From Cytophagaceae bacterium (lineage in GTDB: Bacteria > Bacteroidota > Bacteroidia > Cytophagales > JAIYAX01): DNA of 64,000 nt. The DNA lies in the NCBI GenBank assembly GCA_027488815.1, contig JAIYAX010000009.1:102371-166370 (forward strand). Reading direction: 5' to 3'. The notes below the pieces were generated by a model that saw only the letters and a program-made list of their open reading frames with translations, ran no database searches and had not been told where the DNA came from. Each line of letters begins with the position of its first letter. Positions within the stretch are counted from its first letter, which is position 1. Positions 10,279 to 20,504 of the stretch are shown piece after piece. Position numbers and translations under genes: made by a program.

Positions 10279-11193
10279 ATGGCAAAGATACAGGTTGAAC
10301 GCACAGAAACATTTACAGGACATAAAGACTGCGTTTATACACTAGCCAAAGGAAGGAGGCCGGGTGAGTTCTTTTCAAGCGGAGGAGATGGAATGGTAGT
10401 GGCCTGGACAGAAGATCAACCGGATTTGGGGAAATTGTTCGCTAAAATGGAGCAGTCGGTTTATGCGATCCGGTATTTGCCTGAGGTACAAAGTCTTCTG
10501 GTAGCTCAAAACTATGAAGGCCTCTTCTTGATTGATTTGACTACACGAGACGTAAAGGCTCAAGCACCCATTAAGAATAGCCCGGTCTTTGACCTGCTGT
10601 CAGATGGGAGCAAAATATGGGTGGCCTGTGGCGATGGTACTTTGCTTTTGTTTGAACCGGAGCAACTTCAGCCAAAAGGGGTGATGCGTTATTCGGAAAA
10701 GAGTGCAAGGTGTCTGGCCTATCACCCTTTGCTTCAACAGGTGGCAGTTGGCTATAGTGACCATCTGGTAAGGGTGTTTGATGCCCAAAGTGGCAAGCTC
10801 TTGCATACCCTTCAGGCTCATGAAAATTCTGTGTTCACCCTACAGTACAGCCCTGACAGCAAATGGCTGTATACTGCCGGTAGAGATGCCAGACTTAAGG
10901 TATGGTTCACTACTGATTACCAGCTGGCTGAATCAGTTAACGCTCACCTTTTTGCGATCAACAGCTTGCAGATCAGCCCCTCAGGGAAATATATGGCTAC
11001 AGGAAGTATGGATAAATCCATCAAACTTTGGGAGCTGGAACCGCTGAAACTAATCAAAGTCATTGACAGGGCGAGGCATGCCGGACATGGAACCTCGGTC
11101 AACAAAGTTTTATGGGGCAACTCCGATGAAGTCTTAATATCTTGCAGTGATGACCGGACCATTTCGCAGTGGTCAATACAATACCCAGAATAA
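10279..11193 (+). CDS. WD40 repeat protein
   Basis: This 304-residue protein is a beta-propeller of about seven WD40 repeats. Visible blades include FTGHKDCVYTLAKG, LQAHENSVFTLQYSPDSKWL, YTAGRDARLKVWFTTDYQ, MATGSMDKSIKLWELEPLK and ISCSDDRTISQWSIQ. There is no signal peptide, so it should be cytosolic, presumably a scaffold for protein contacts. The frame is open further upstream to 10201, but the ATG at 10279 is preferred because it gives a propeller starting at once (MAKIQVERTETFTGH) and avoids overlap with the divergent gene. It leads a group with the DivIVA-domain gene 9 bases downstream. Confidence 0.85.
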   Translation: MAKIQVERTETFTGHKDCVYTLAKGRRPGEFFSSGGDGMVVAWTEDQPDLGKLFAKMEQSVYAIRYLPEVQSLLVAQNYEGLFLIDLTTRDVKAQAPIKNSPVFDLLSDGSKIWVACGDGTLLLFEPEQLQPKGVMRYSEKSARCLAYHPLLQQVAVGYSDHLVRVFDAQSGKLLHTLQAHENSVFTLQYSPDSKWLYTAGRDARLKVWFTTDYQLAESVNAHLFAINSLQISPSGKYMATGSMDKSIKLWELEPLKLIKVIDRARHAGHGTSVNKVLWGNSDEVLISCSDDRTISQWSIQYPE

Positions 11194-11202
11194 CAATTGA
11201 TT

Positions 11203-11886
11203 ATGAAAATCACGCCACTTGATATACGCCAGAAAACGTTTGAGAAAAACTTCAGAGGCTACGATAAAGATGAGGTAGATGCCTATCTGCTTTCTTTATC
11301 TAAAGAATGGGAGAAGCAACAAGACGAGTTACGTGAGATGAAGATAAGACTTGAGTTGGCCGAAAAAGAGGTGAATAAACTCAGAGAGGTAGAAAGCTCC
11401 CTTTACAAAACACTTAAGACTGCCGAAGACACGGGTGCCAATCTTGTAGATCAGGCAAAGCGACAAGCCGACCTGATGAAAGAAGAAGCTTCACTATTGG
11501 CCAGACAAATGGTACAAGATGCTGAGACACAAGCCCGAAAGATATGGGAAGAGGTAAGGGCAGAGCTAAGAGAAACAGAGGGGATTATTAAAGAGATCGA
11601 AAACCACAAGTCACACCTTTATCAGGAGCTGAAGCACCTTGCCGAAGATACCATAGCCAAAGCGGAGAAGTTGAAGAAATCCACACAGGCAGCTGATATT
11701 AAAGCGCTTTTGAAGAAAGATTTTCAGCCTTTTAAATCTCAGGCCAAAAAGCCAAACGAGGCTGAAGTTGTCCCTGAGAGCCAGCCTGATGCAGAGCCTG
11801 TAGTTGTTCCTAATGACCCGCAAGAGATCAAACTCGAAGTCCCTGAACCCAACAGTGAAAAATCATTTTTTGATGAAATTGATTGA
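11203..11886 (+). CDS. DivIVA domain-containing coiled-coil protein
   Basis: The 227-residue protein starts with a DivIVA lipid-binding motif (MKITPLDIRQKTFEKNFRGY, then DKDEVDAYLLSLS), followed by a long coiled coil to about residue 160 and an acidic, Pro-rich tail ending SEKSFFDEID. DivIVA proteins bind curved membrane at cell poles or septa and recruit partners. Although best known from Gram-positive bacteria, DivIVA-domain proteins are also annotated in Bacteroidota. A TTG lies in frame 6 bases upstream, but the ATG at 11203 is the likely start. Its last 14 bases overlap the folB start. Confidence 0.85.
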   Translation: MKITPLDIRQKTFEKNFRGYDKDEVDAYLLSLSKEWEKQQDELREMKIRLELAEKEVNKLREVESSLYKTLKTAEDTGANLVDQAKRQADLMKEEASLLARQMVQDAETQARKIWEEVRAELRETEGIIKEIENHKSHLYQELKHLAEDTIAKAEKLKKSTQAADIKALLKKDFQPFKSQAKKPNEAEVVPESQPDAEPVVVPNDPQEIKLEVPEPNSEKSFFDEID

Positions 11887-12241
11887 CAGTAAAGTATCGC
11901 TAAAAGGGCTTGAGTTTTTTGCCTACCATGGCTACTACAACGAAGAGCAAAAGATCGGTAACAAGTACGTGGTCAACCTCACAGTTACTGCTGATTTAAC
12001 CATGCCTTCGGTAAGTGACCAGCTAGCTGAAACCATCAACTATGAGGAGTTGTATGCCCTCGTGAGGGCCTGCATGCAGGAAAAATCCAGACTATTGGAG
12101 CATGTGGCTTTTCGTATCGGACAGGCAGTATTCGACCGGTTTACAAACGTGCAAACCATCAGTCTATCGGTTTCCAAACTAAATCCACCGATCGGGGGTA
12201 TCTCTGAGCGGGCAGAAGTAGAATTGACCTTAAACAGGTAG
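11873..12241 (+). CDS. folB: Dihydroneopterin aldolase
   Basis: FolB cleaves 7,8-dihydroneopterin to 6-hydroxymethyl-dihydropterin and glycolaldehyde in folate synthesis. The 122-residue length is right for the family. The N-terminal VSLKGLEFFAYHGYYNEEQK holds the conserved Y/H-G block with the catalytic region, followed by TINYEELYALVRA (the invariant Tyr/Glu) and a C-terminal NPPIGGISERAEVELT with the conserved Lys-Pro-like turn. The frame extends upstream, but the ATG at 11873 gives the conserved N-terminus; this start lies inside the 3' end of the DivIVA-domain gene, suggesting coupling. Confidence 0.9.
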   Translation: MKLIDSKVSLKGLEFFAYHGYYNEEQKIGNKYVVNLTVTADLTMPSVSDQLAETINYEELYALVRACMQEKSRLLEHVAFRIGQAVFDRFTNVQTISLSVSKLNPPIGGISERAEVELTLNR

Positions 12242-12276
12242 CCTGAAGAGCCTCAGAAAGAAAAGACTGACTCTGT

Positions 12277-15200
12277 TTAAATACCTCCAACCATCGTGAA
12301 GGCTCCCCAATTGATGGGTTTGTCGTATTTCTCCCGGAGATCACGCATTGCTTTTATAAATGACTCCCTGATTTTGCCGGTTTTGATCAACTCCACATAA
12401 AACGATTGCATGAGTTCCTGAGTGGTTTCATCCGAGACCTTAAACAAACTCATTACCATAGCATCAGCACCTGCCACCATGAATGCCCTTTGCAGACCAA
12501 ACACCCCTTCTCCTGTGACAACTTCCCCACTGCCAGTCTCGCAAGCACTTAGTACCACGAGTTCTGTGTTTTCAAAGTTCATATTCATGACTTCAAACGC
12601 TGTAAGAATGCCGGGTCGTTTATTGAGCTCGTATACATTTTCCTGAAAGAAATCACCAGATCCGGTCAGGAGCAGCCCTGAACGAAGCAAAGGATTTTGA
12701 GCTGTTTCCTGTAAGGCAGTGTTGGTGTTGGTTTGGCGATTATCCAAAAAGAAACCGTGAGTTGCGATGTGAATGAGGTCAAGCTGGCTCATGCTTTTGA
12801 TTGTATCCTCGGTCACCTGCTCATTGATCAGCATCGTACTTTTCCAGTCTGTTCCTCTGAACAAGGTCCTGATGCTATAAATCTCGTCTTCAGCACCCTT
12901 CAGGTTTTCAATTCGTGCTCCCGGAGGCAGATCATCAGGATTCAGCTCCTCATAGTATTCAGGATTACCCAGCAATACCAGTTGTTTACCACTGATGCCG
13001 GTATTTTCCTTTCTCTGCAGTAGATCCTTGGTGTTTGAAACAAGTGCCAGGTCGTTTCGGTCAAGAACATATTTACCGTCGGGGTCTCTTAGGGTTAACA
13101 CATTGATTTGGCTGTAAATACCGTCGGCTGACAGGATGATTAATGCACCATCAGGGATTAAGTCTTTGACAGGTGCCCAGTAATTTTGATAAGAAAGCAA
13201 GTCATCGTTACCGAACTTAAAGGCATTTCGGTAGTATTTGTAAAACTTCCCTTCCATATCGTTTCCATTGGGTAAAAGGACTAGCTTAGGTAAAGCGTCC
13301 TCTTTCCTTAAGACCAAAGCCACATATTGAATGGTGTCTGTGAAGTTTCTGTTAAACGTTGGAAACCTAAGGATTTCAACAGCTACTTCATTTGGTTTTA
13401 GGCTGGCCTGAACCTCTTTCCAGCTCACTTTCTTTTGGAAAATGCTTTTCGTCACTTCCTCAGAGCTTGCATTTAGTTTTCGTTCCAGCTCCTCGATATT
13501 CTTTTCCAGTTGAGGAATGCTGATGCCTGCCAAAAGAAGATCTTCCATGCTCATGGAAAGCGAAGAGGAAAGCAGTTCCCTGTTGGCTACCCAGTCATCA
13601 AAAAGCTGTGATAGAACCGTATCCCCTTTGCTGCGAATGGTCTCCCGTATTTTCAGAGAGGAGCTTAGCAGAATGGCTTTTGTGTTGAGGGTATGGTCAT
13701 AAAGCAAGCCTGCCAATGCCGGGTCTTCTTTGGACTTGCTGGCAGCTATATGGGCAAATAGCTGGAAATCAGGTTTGATACTGTTCCAGTATTGGCTCTT
13801 TTGCCGATCGCTCAGGGTGGGGAAATACGTTGTGGTGAAGGAGAGGTACTTCTCCGTAGTTAATTGAAGGACCTGAGCCGCTTCCTGCCAACGACCAGAA
13901 CTGTAATACATCCGGGCTTGCTTGCCCCTTACTTTGACCAGCTCGGGATGTTCCTGACCGAATGTTTCAGTGATAAACTTGATGGCATCTTCATACCGGC
14001 TGGCTGCTGATTTATACTCTCCCTGCAAGCTGAGAAGGTCTCCAAGCAGGTACTTGATCTCGGCTACTTTTAAGCTCCTTTTTCCATAGATCTCACGGTG
14101 AATCTCTTCACTTGAAGTCAGAAGCTTCAATGCCTCTTCAGCCTGGCCTGTCTCGATATAGTAGTACGCCAGGTTTTTGGCATAGTCAGCCGTGAGTGGA
14201 TGTTTTTCACTGAGGGCTTCTTTCCCAATCCGATAGGCCTCTTTGAAGTTTTTTTCAGCTTCGGCCTTACCCGAACCGCCGATAAATGTGGTTAGGCCTA
14301 GCTGGTTATAAATACCTGCTAATCGATAATGCCCCGGTTCCAGAAGTGAGGTGCTTGAAGCTAGTACCGTACGCAATAGTTTTTCGGCTTCTTTATAGTC
14401 ACCCATTGCATGCAGCACCTGCGATCTCATAAACAGCGCTTCGTTAAGTTTCAACGAGGCTTTGGGGTATACTTTTTCACAGATGCTTACAGCTATGTTG
14501 ATCGACTGCCCTGCCTCTGCATATTGCCCTGAGATCAGTTGCAAGGCGGCTTCTTCCATATAGGTGTCATAAAGCAAGCGATGCTCTGCCCCATACTTAG
14601 AGATAAAGTTTGTTTTTAAAGTCTTCAGGTATTCTCCGGCTTCCTGGTATTGTCCTCTCCTCATTAAAATCACCGCCCGGCTTGCTGCCAGTTGCAGATT
14701 CTGTTCTTTTTTTAAGTTTCGGCTGGCTCTTTTGTCGAGGACTTCCGATCGGTCCAATATGTTCTCAGCCTTTTCATAATTGGCCTGTAGTAGAAACAGT
14801 CGGGCATAAGATTGCAGGGTTTGAATGTACTCTTTGCTTTTCGTTCCCTTTTCTTCTTTGAGCAGATCGAGTGATTGTTCAAACAACTGAGCTGATTCTT
14901 CCAGCTTGCCTAGTTCCATGGCATAAATGGCCTGTTGACTGAGCAAGGAAGCATAAACTTCATTTTTTTCACCTAATAGTTCCTTGCATTCATTCTTTGT
15001 CTGAACGATAAGGTCGTAAGCTTTGCGATTTTGATCTTCCAGACTTAATAGTTCTGCATCGAGGGTGTTTTTATAAAACATCGCTGGCGATTTCTGATGA
15101 AATTGTTTGTCAATGACAAGCCCAGTTGTTTGCTTCATCTCATTTTTAAGTAGAGCGAAATCGTTTTCCTGAGCCAGTCTGATCTGCAAGAGCTCCAGCT

Positions 15201-16455
15201 TTGCCATAGCCAGTTTGGCACTCCCAAGCGGATACAATTGTTCCTGATGTTGAATGATCTGCTTTTGATCATCCAAAACCTTCTCTGTTAAGTTTTGTCG
15301 GTTGTGGAGACTACTTAATGCCTTATAAAGATCCAATCTGAGTTCATGATCTTCAGGGATCCGCTCTTTGTTGTCCAGCTTTTTTAAAAGCGACTTTTCA
15401 GCAGAAAGCACATTTCGACGAACAATACTGATTTGATCGGTAGCCAAAGAACGCAGCTCTGTTTGGAAGAGGTTCTTCTTAGCGTAAACCCTTAAAAATT
15501 TCAGGTAGCGGTCATTTTCAGACTCAGCAGAAAGCGGATCGTCAAGGAGAAGATGAAGGTAGATTTTAGACCTGATCATTTCAAAAACCTGCAGGGAAGA
15601 ACGACTGTAATTGACACCTTTGCTACTTCCTTTGCAGTCCAGGATGAGCTTATCTAAAAGCTTATAGCTCTCCCGATACTCTTGTTTTTTCTCAAACAAT
15701 AAGGCTTCCAACCTTTTAAAATCCAGATAAATCCTGTCGGAAGTCCCTAATAGGTTTTTCTGGTTCTTCTCTTCTTTTTTGATGAGATCAGCCGCCAGAG
15801 TCAGGTTGCCTCTTTTCAAGGCGCATGCAATTTTCAGGTTGATGGCATCTCCCGCAAATCGCTGGGTTTCCTGCAACTCCCATTTACTTAGTATGCGTTC
15901 CTTCAGCTTCTTCTTTTTCCATTCAAAAACGGATTTCCTTTTAGCGGCTTCTATGGCCAACCCCTCCAATAAAGGTATTAGGCTATCAGCCTCATAGTAC
16001 AGTCCTTGGTGCAGTAAAAGTTTGGTCTTGCTACGTACATAATCCGGCTCTTTTGCTAACCTGTTGCTCCATTTGCTTCCTTCCGCCAAGCTCATATACT
16101 CTGCCGCTTGCCTTGGCAGCCCGGCAATTAAAAAGATGAATGAAGCTCTCACAACTGATAAAGCATACAAACTATCCTCTGAGCCCAGCAGACCAAGAGC
16201 ATAATTAAGTTGAGGTTTGACACTGCTAAATTCCCCCAGCCCGGCATGCACTTCAGCTTGTAAAAGGTAAGCTTTTGAGAGCAGAAGAGAGCCGTTTTTG
16301 TTTTTCTTCAGGAACGATTTGTTAAGCTTTTTTGCCTCCAGGTAGTTCCCTTTTGCGAGAGATAGCTCAATTTTCTCTACGGATTTGTTTTGAGCTGAGG
16401 CCGAACCAACCAGCCCGGTAAGCAAGATTAAACTTACAAAAAGACATTTTTTCAT
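12277..16455 (-). CDS. Secreted TPR-CHAT protein (putative caspase-like peptidase)
   Basis: This 1392-residue protein has an N-terminal signal peptide (MKKCLFVSLILLTGLVGSAS, cut probably after SAQ), a very long helical region of tetratricopeptide-type repeats (about 30-980; clear repeats such as AEIKYLLGDLLSLQGEYKSA), and a C-terminal CHAT domain at about 1080-1392. CHAT is related to caspase/separase peptidases. The expected dyad is visible as LIHIATHGFF (His near residue 1233) and VVLSACETGSG (Cys near 1305). Because of the signal peptide it should act outside the cytosol. Substrate and trigger are unknown. Its stop is 36 bases from the convergent folB; the mutase gene lies 24 bases upstream on the same strand. 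Confidence 0.85.
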   Translation of the reverse strand: MKKCLFVSLILLTGLVGSASAQNKSVEKIELSLAKGNYLEAKKLNKSFLKKNKNGSLLLSKAYLLQAEVHAGLGEFSSVKPQLNYALGLLGSEDSLYALSVVRASFIFLIAGLPRQAAEYMSLAEGSKWSNRLAKEPDYVRSKTKLLLHQGLYYEADSLIPLLEGLAIEAAKRKSVFEWKKKKLKERILSKWELQETQRFAGDAINLKIACALKRGNLTLAADLIKKEEKNQKNLLGTSDRIYLDFKRLEALLFEKKQEYRESYKLLDKLILDCKGSSKGVNYSRSSLQVFEMIRSKIYLHLLLDDPLSAESENDRYLKFLRVYAKKNLFQTELRSLATDQISIVRRNVLSAEKSLLKKLDNKERIPEDHELRLDLYKALSSLHNRQNLTEKVLDDQKQIIQHQEQLYPLGSAKLAMAKLELLQIRLAQENDFALLKNEMKQTTGLVIDKQFHQKSPAMFYKNTLDAELLSLEDQNRKAYDLIVQTKNECKELLGEKNEVYASLLSQQAIYAMELGKLEESAQLFEQSLDLLKEEKGTKSKEYIQTLQSYARLFLLQANYEKAENILDRSEVLDKRASRNLKKEQNLQLAASRAVILMRRGQYQEAGEYLKTLKTNFISKYGAEHRLLYDTYMEEAALQLISGQYAEAGQSINIAVSICEKVYPKASLKLNEALFMRSQVLHAMGDYKEAEKLLRTVLASSTSLLEPGHYRLAGIYNQLGLTTFIGGSGKAEAEKNFKEAYRIGKEALSEKHPLTADYAKNLAYYYIETGQAEEALKLLTSSEEIHREIYGKRSLKVAEIKYLLGDLLSLQGEYKSAASRYEDAIKFITETFGQEHPELVKVRGKQARMYYSSGRWQEAAQVLQLTTEKYLSFTTTYFPTLSDRQKSQYWNSIKPDFQLFAHIAASKSKEDPALAGLLYDHTLNTKAILLSSSLKIRETIRSKGDTVLSQLFDDWVANRELLSSSLSMSMEDLLLAGISIPQLEKNIEELERKLNASSEEVTKSIFQKKVSWKEVQASLKPNEVAVEILRFPTFNRNFTDTIQYVALVLRKEDALPKLVLLPNGNDMEGKFYKYYRNAFKFGNDDLLSYQNYWAPVKDLIPDGALIILSADGIYSQINVLTLRDPDGKYVLDRNDLALVSNTKDLLQRKENTGISGKQLVLLGNPEYYEELNPDDLPPGARIENLKGAEDEIYSIRTLFRGTDWKSTMLINEQVTEDTIKSMSQLDLIHIATHGFFLDNRQTNTNTALQETAQNPLLRSGLLLTGSGDFFQENVYELNKRPGILTAFEVMNMNFENTELVVLSACETGSGEVVTGEGVFGLQRAFMVAGADAMVMSLFKVSDETTQELMQSFYVELIKTGKIRESFIKAMRDLREKYDKPINWGAFTMVGGI

Positions 16456-16478
16456 CGTTTCAGGCTTAATTCAGCCGT

Positions 16479-19400
16479 TTAAGTCTGCCTTGATCGATCG
16501 ATCAAAAGGTGTAAAAGAGAGGTCGCTGCTTCCGGAATGACCGTACCCGGCCCAAAAATCGCAGCCACGCCTCTTAGCTTTAAATAGTCATAATCATTGG
16601 GTGGAATTACACCACCAGCTACCACCATGATGTCCGGTCTGCCTAGTCTCTTGAGTTCCTCAATCAAGTCTGGAATCAAGGTTTTATGCCCGGCAGCCAG
16701 ACTGCTGGCCCCTACGATATGTACATCGTTTTCAGCAGCCTGCATGGCTACTTCTTCCGGGGTTTGAAAGAGAGGACCGATGTCAACGTCAAAGCCTAAG
16801 TCCGCAAAACCCGTCGAAATCACTTTTGCTCCCCTGTCATGCCCATCTTGTCCCATCTTGGCAACTAGTATTCGTGGACGCCGGCCTTCCATAGCCGCAA
16901 ACTGATCAGAAAGTTCACGTGCTTTGGCAAAAACTTCATTGCTTGAGGCTTCTTGAGCATAAACACCTGTGAAGGTTCTAGTAGTGGCCTGATGTCTGCC
17001 AAATACCTTTTCCATAGCCATTGATATCTCACCCAAAGTTGCTCTGACTCTGGCGGCTTCAATGCAAAACTCCAAAAGATTGGCCTGACTGGACTTTGCA
17101 GCCTCTTCCAGATGTTGAAGGCAGCTTTTAACCTGATTTTCATTTCTGAGGTGTCGGGTATTTTCAATACCTCTGATCTGCGCTTCCCTTACCGTGGTAT
17201 TGTCTACCTCAAGTAAGTCCATATCGGTTTTCTGCTTGTTTCTGAATGAGTTCACGCCAATGATCTGATCCTTTCCGGAGTCAATTCTTGCCTGCCTGCG
17301 TGCAGCGGCCTCTTCAATTTTCATTTTGGGGTAGCCTGACTCTATGGCTTTTGCCATGCCTCCCATTTCATTGATTTCCTTTAAATGCTCAGCAGCCTTA
17401 TGGATCAATGACTCGGTAAGTGACTCCAGCAGGTAGCTTCCTCCCCAGGGGTCCACCACATGGCAAAGGCCGGTATTTTTTTGCAGGTACAGTTGGGTGT
17501 TCCGTGCAACCCTTGCTGAAAAGTCTGATGGAAGAGCAATAGCCTCATCCAGGGCATTGGTGTGCAGCGATTGCGTACCTCCCATGACGGCTGCCTGCGC
17601 TTCAATGCAGGTTCTTGCGATGTTATTGTAAGGATCTTGCTCTGTGAGGCTCCACCCGGAGGTTTGACAGTGGGTGCGGAGCGCCATAGATTTTTCGTTC
17701 TTAGCACCAAATGACCTCACCATTCCGGCCCAAAGCACTCGTGCAGCCCGCATTTTGGCGATCTCTTCAAAGTAGTTCATCCCAATGCCCCAGAAAAAGG
17801 AAAGCCTGGGAGCAAAATCATCAATGTCCAGCCCGGCATTTATCCCTGTTTTCAAATACTCCATACCATCGGCAAGGGTATAGGCCAGCTCTAAGTCGGC
17901 AGTCGCTCCGGCCTCCTGCATGTGGTAGCCACTGATGCTGATGGAGTTAAATTTGGGCATGTGCTTCGATGTGTAGGCAAAGATGTCACCGATGATGCGC
18001 ATGCTTGGCCCTGGAGGGTAGATGTAGGTATTGCGCACCATAAATTCTTTGAGAATATCATTCTGGATGGTGCCATTAAGTTGTTGAGCAGAAACACCCT
18101 GCTCCTCAGATGCCACGATGTAAAAAGCCATGATCGGCAACACAGCCCCGTTCATGGTCATCGATACCGACATTTTATCCAGAGGTATGCCATCAAAGAG
18201 CCTTTTCATATCCTCCAGGGTATCGATGGCTACTCCTGCTTTGCCCACATCTCCTTTTACCCTTGGGTGATCGGAGTCATAGCCTCTGTGAGTTGCCAGG
18301 TCAAACGCTACAGAAAGGCCCATTTGACCGGCTGCCAGGTTTCTTTTGTAGAACGCATTGGACTCCTCAGCCGTAGAGAAGCCGGCATACTGTCGAATGG
18401 TCCAGGGCCGGATGGTATACATCGAAGCGTAAGGGCCCCGCAGAAATGGTGCTGATCCGGCACCAAAGCCTTCGAGACTTTTCATGATGAGGTCATCAGA
18501 AGTATAGCCGGACTTGTAAGGCCCCTGAATAGCAGGTTGGCTGCCTGAAGGGAAAGGGTTTTCGATCTGCTCCGGCTTTAAGCCCTGAGCCCCTTGCTCT
18601 TCTGCCAGTAAGAAAGCTTTCCGGCAAAACTCCAAAGTGATATTTTCCAGGTAATAAGCTCCTGCACCGGGATCTGCGGTGTGAAACAACAGGCTTTCTT
18701 CCCTGATCAGGTGAAGAGCGTTCACCGCCAGACGTATCGCCTGAAAATCATTTGCCAGGTGAGGAGGAATGTACACTGAGTCACAGCCACCAAGCACGGC
18801 AGCTAATGCCTGACTTCCATTAGCTATGAGCGGAAGAAGCGGTTCTTTTGCATCAGCAGCAGGAGGAATGACTTCCCCTAAAAGGAAGGTATAGGCTTTT
18901 TCTAATGGGATTTCATGCTGCAACGCCAGCTGAGCCCATGCTAGTCGGGCAGCTCTGAGTTTTGCGATCTGTGGGAAAAAGGAAGTTCCTATCGAAAGCT
19001 CCAAAACACAGCGGGGAGCAAGGTCAGCAGGAGATTTTGCCAGGGAAAACAATCTCGTTCCCTGAACCAAAATCTCCGCAATTTGATCTTCGGGAGCCTT
19101 TTCGCCCGAAGTGCTTAGTATAAATGGGTAAAACAATGGATTTTCAATAGCCTGATGTGCATATTGGGAAAGGAAGGAGTCAGGTTTTAATTGCCAGTTA
19201 AACCTCAAAGCAACGCTCTCCTGACTTTTAAGCTTGCAGAGGCTCAGGCAATAGTCATCTGAAGGTTCCCATCCACTCATTGCAAAAGTGACAGGTGCTT
19301 TTATTCCATCTAAAAAAGCCTGTAATTCTGCTTTGCCGCACTCTTGCCCAAGCAGAACCCGAAAAGCATTTACACCTGCCTCTTTTAATCCAAGTGCCCG

Positions 19401-19661
19401 GCTTAAAGTTGCTTCCTGACCGCTCCAAAGCAGATTTTGACGGGTGAGCCAGCCTGAGTAATTACGGATTTGGCCGGACAGTTCACGGTCTTCAGACCTA
19501 TAAACCGGCTTTATTTTCAAGTAGGGGCTCGCATTCTGGATGAGCTTCTCTTCCCAGGTTCCCTCTTTAAGTTCTTTGTTAATGTGTAGCAGCCAGTCAG
19601 CGGTACTGAGAGGGGGGAAATCGATCCACACTTTGGGATCATCGGCGGACATACTTTTCAT
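16479..19661 (-). CDS. Methylmalonyl-CoA mutase, small- and large-subunit parts in one chain
   Basis: The enzyme interconverts methylmalonyl-CoA and succinyl-CoA with adenosylcobalamin. The 1060-residue frame is unbroken. Residues 1 to about 385 look like the non-catalytic small subunit (degenerate TIM barrel, with [15 protein letters not shown]). From about 395 the catalytic large-subunit barrel begins ([20 protein letters not shown] and [19 protein letters not shown]). The B12-binding domain is C-terminal, with the D-x-H-x-x-G motif as [11 protein letters not shown] (His near residue 941). Small and large subunits are usually separate genes (mutA/mutB) in heterodimeric types. Here they form one product with a single B12 domain, and the first 60-80 residues of a normal large subunit are shortened to a linker. 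Partners meaB and a cobalamin adenosyltransferase are elsewhere in the window. Confidence 0.92.
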   Translation of the reverse strand: MKSMSADDPKVWIDFPPLSTADWLLHINKELKEGTWEEKLIQNASPYLKIKPVYRSEDRELSGQIRNYSGWLTRQNLLWSGQEATLSRALGLKEAGVNAFRVLLGQECGKAELQAFLDGIKAPVTFAMSGWEPSDDYCLSLCKLKSQESVALRFNWQLKPDSFLSQYAHQAIENPLFYPFILSTSGEKAPEDQIAEILVQGTRLFSLAKSPADLAPRCVLELSIGTSFFPQIAKLRAARLAWAQLALQHEIPLEKAYTFLLGEVIPPAADAKEPLLPLIANGSQALAAVLGGCDSVYIPPHLANDFQAIRLAVNALHLIREESLLFHTADPGAGAYYLENITLEFCRKAFLLAEEQGAQGLKPEQIENPFPSGSQPAIQGPYKSGYTSDDLIMKSLEGFGAGSAPFLRGPYASMYTIRPWTIRQYAGFSTAEESNAFYKRNLAAGQMGLSVAFDLATHRGYDSDHPRVKGDVGKAGVAIDTLEDMKRLFDGIPLDKMSVSMTMNGAVLPIMAFYIVASEEQGVSAQQLNGTIQNDILKEFMVRNTYIYPPGPSMRIIGDIFAYTSKHMPKFNSISISGYHMQEAGATADLELAYTLADGMEYLKTGINAGLDIDDFAPRLSFFWGIGMNYFEEIAKMRAARVLWAGMVRSFGAKNEKSMALRTHCQTSGWSLTEQDPYNNIARTCIEAQAAVMGGTQSLHTNALDEAIALPSDFSARVARNTQLYLQKNTGLCHVVDPWGGSYLLESLTESLIHKAAEHLKEINEMGGMAKAIESGYPKMKIEEAAARRQARIDSGKDQIIGVNSFRNKQKTDMDLLEVDNTTVREAQIRGIENTRHLRNENQVKSCLQHLEEAAKSSQANLLEFCIEAARVRATLGEISMAMEKVFGRHQATTRTFTGVYAQEASSNEVFAKARELSDQFAAMEGRRPRILVAKMGQDGHDRGAKVISTGFADLGFDVDIGPLFQTPEEVAMQAAENDVHIVGASSLAAGHKTLIPDLIEELKRLGRPDIMVVAGGVIPPNDYDYLKLRGVAAIFGPGTVIPEAATSLLHLLIDRSRQT

Positions 19662-19688
19662 GCGAATATCAGAACAAGGTAAAGGTAA

Positions 19689-20504
19689 ATGTTTTTGAAG
19701 AATGGTAGCTTTGTTGTCATGTCAGGTCGTCATTTGTTTACCCACAAAAATGCCCTTATCGGCTTATTTTTCCTGCTTTGGCTGGGTTCATGCCGGCAGC
19801 AGACCTGGGCACCCTCTTTATCAATGGCTACCAAACTGGAAGTTCATTCTGAGGCCTTACAAGACAGCCAAATGCTGGTGTTGATTAATCCCTATCGGCA
19901 AGGTCTGGAGAAGGCGATGAATGATACCATTGGGTTTCTTTCCATCGATTTGATGAAGGGCGATGGGGAAAACCTCCTTGGGAATTTTGTGTCTGATCTA
20001 TTGCTCGTCAAAGCTTCTGAAGTGTATGATACCTTAGTTGACATGGCTGCTGTCACCAACGGGGGCCTTCGAACTCCCTTAAAGAAAGGTTATCTTAAGG
20101 TGGGCGATATTTTTGAATTGATGCCTTTTGACAATGAGCTTTTGTTGCTGAGAATTCATGGCCGACAGGTGGAACAGCTTTTTACCTACATGTACCAGCG
20201 GAAGAACCTCAGCGTTTCCAATAGCAAAGTTGTTTTTGACCACTATGGGCATATTCATTCACTGAATATCGGAGGAGAGCCCTATGACCCCACCAGGTTC
20301 TATTCCTTGGCAATATCCGACTACCTCGCTACCGGAGGTGATCAAATGGGCTTTTTAACGGCATCGGAGAGCGCTGTTTCGGCCCATTACAAGGTTAGAG
20401 ATGCGATTATTGACTACGTCCGTGAGCAACATAAAGCTGGCGATACGATACAGGCTGAAATAGACGGCCGGGCCATCATCATAGAAGAAGACAGTCATGA
20501 ATAG
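19689..20504 (+). CDS. 5'-nucleotidase C-terminal domain lipoprotein
   Basis: This 271-residue protein corresponds to the substrate-binding C-terminal domain of UshA-type 5'-nucleotidases: [20 protein letters not shown] (the N-x-x-x-D/E segment), [20 protein letters not shown] and [17 protein letters not shown], with [14 protein letters not shown] near the end. A lipoprotein signal is present, with the lipobox LGSC, so it is likely anchored in the envelope. The metallophosphatase domain that normally precedes it in one chain is encoded by the next gene, which starts 8 bases before this gene ends. An ATG at 19719 would give a shorter, more typical signal peptide and is an alternative start. 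Confidence 0.87.
   Translation: MFLKNGSFVVMSGRHLFTHKNALIGLFFLLWLGSCRQQTWAPSLSMATKLEVHSEALQDSQMLVLINPYRQGLEKAMNDTIGFLSIDLMKGDGENLLGNFVSDLLLVKASEVYDTLVDMAAVTNGGLRTPLKKGYLKVGDIFELMPFDNELLLLRIHGRQVEQLFTYMYQRKNLSVSNSKVVFDHYGHIHSLNIGGEPYDPTRFYSLAISDYLATGGDQMGFLTASESAVSAHYKVRDAIIDYVREQHKAGDTIQAEIDGRAIIIEEDSHE

Noticed and set aside
12277..16455. CHAT gene as part of a CRISPR-linked (type III-E) or other defence system
   Set aside because: No Cas gene, repeat array or defence partner is nearby, and the signal peptide argues for an envelope role.
17922..18455. 177-codon plus frame opposite the mutase
   Set aside because: It lies fully inside the conserved mutase barrel on the other strand and has no recognisable domain.
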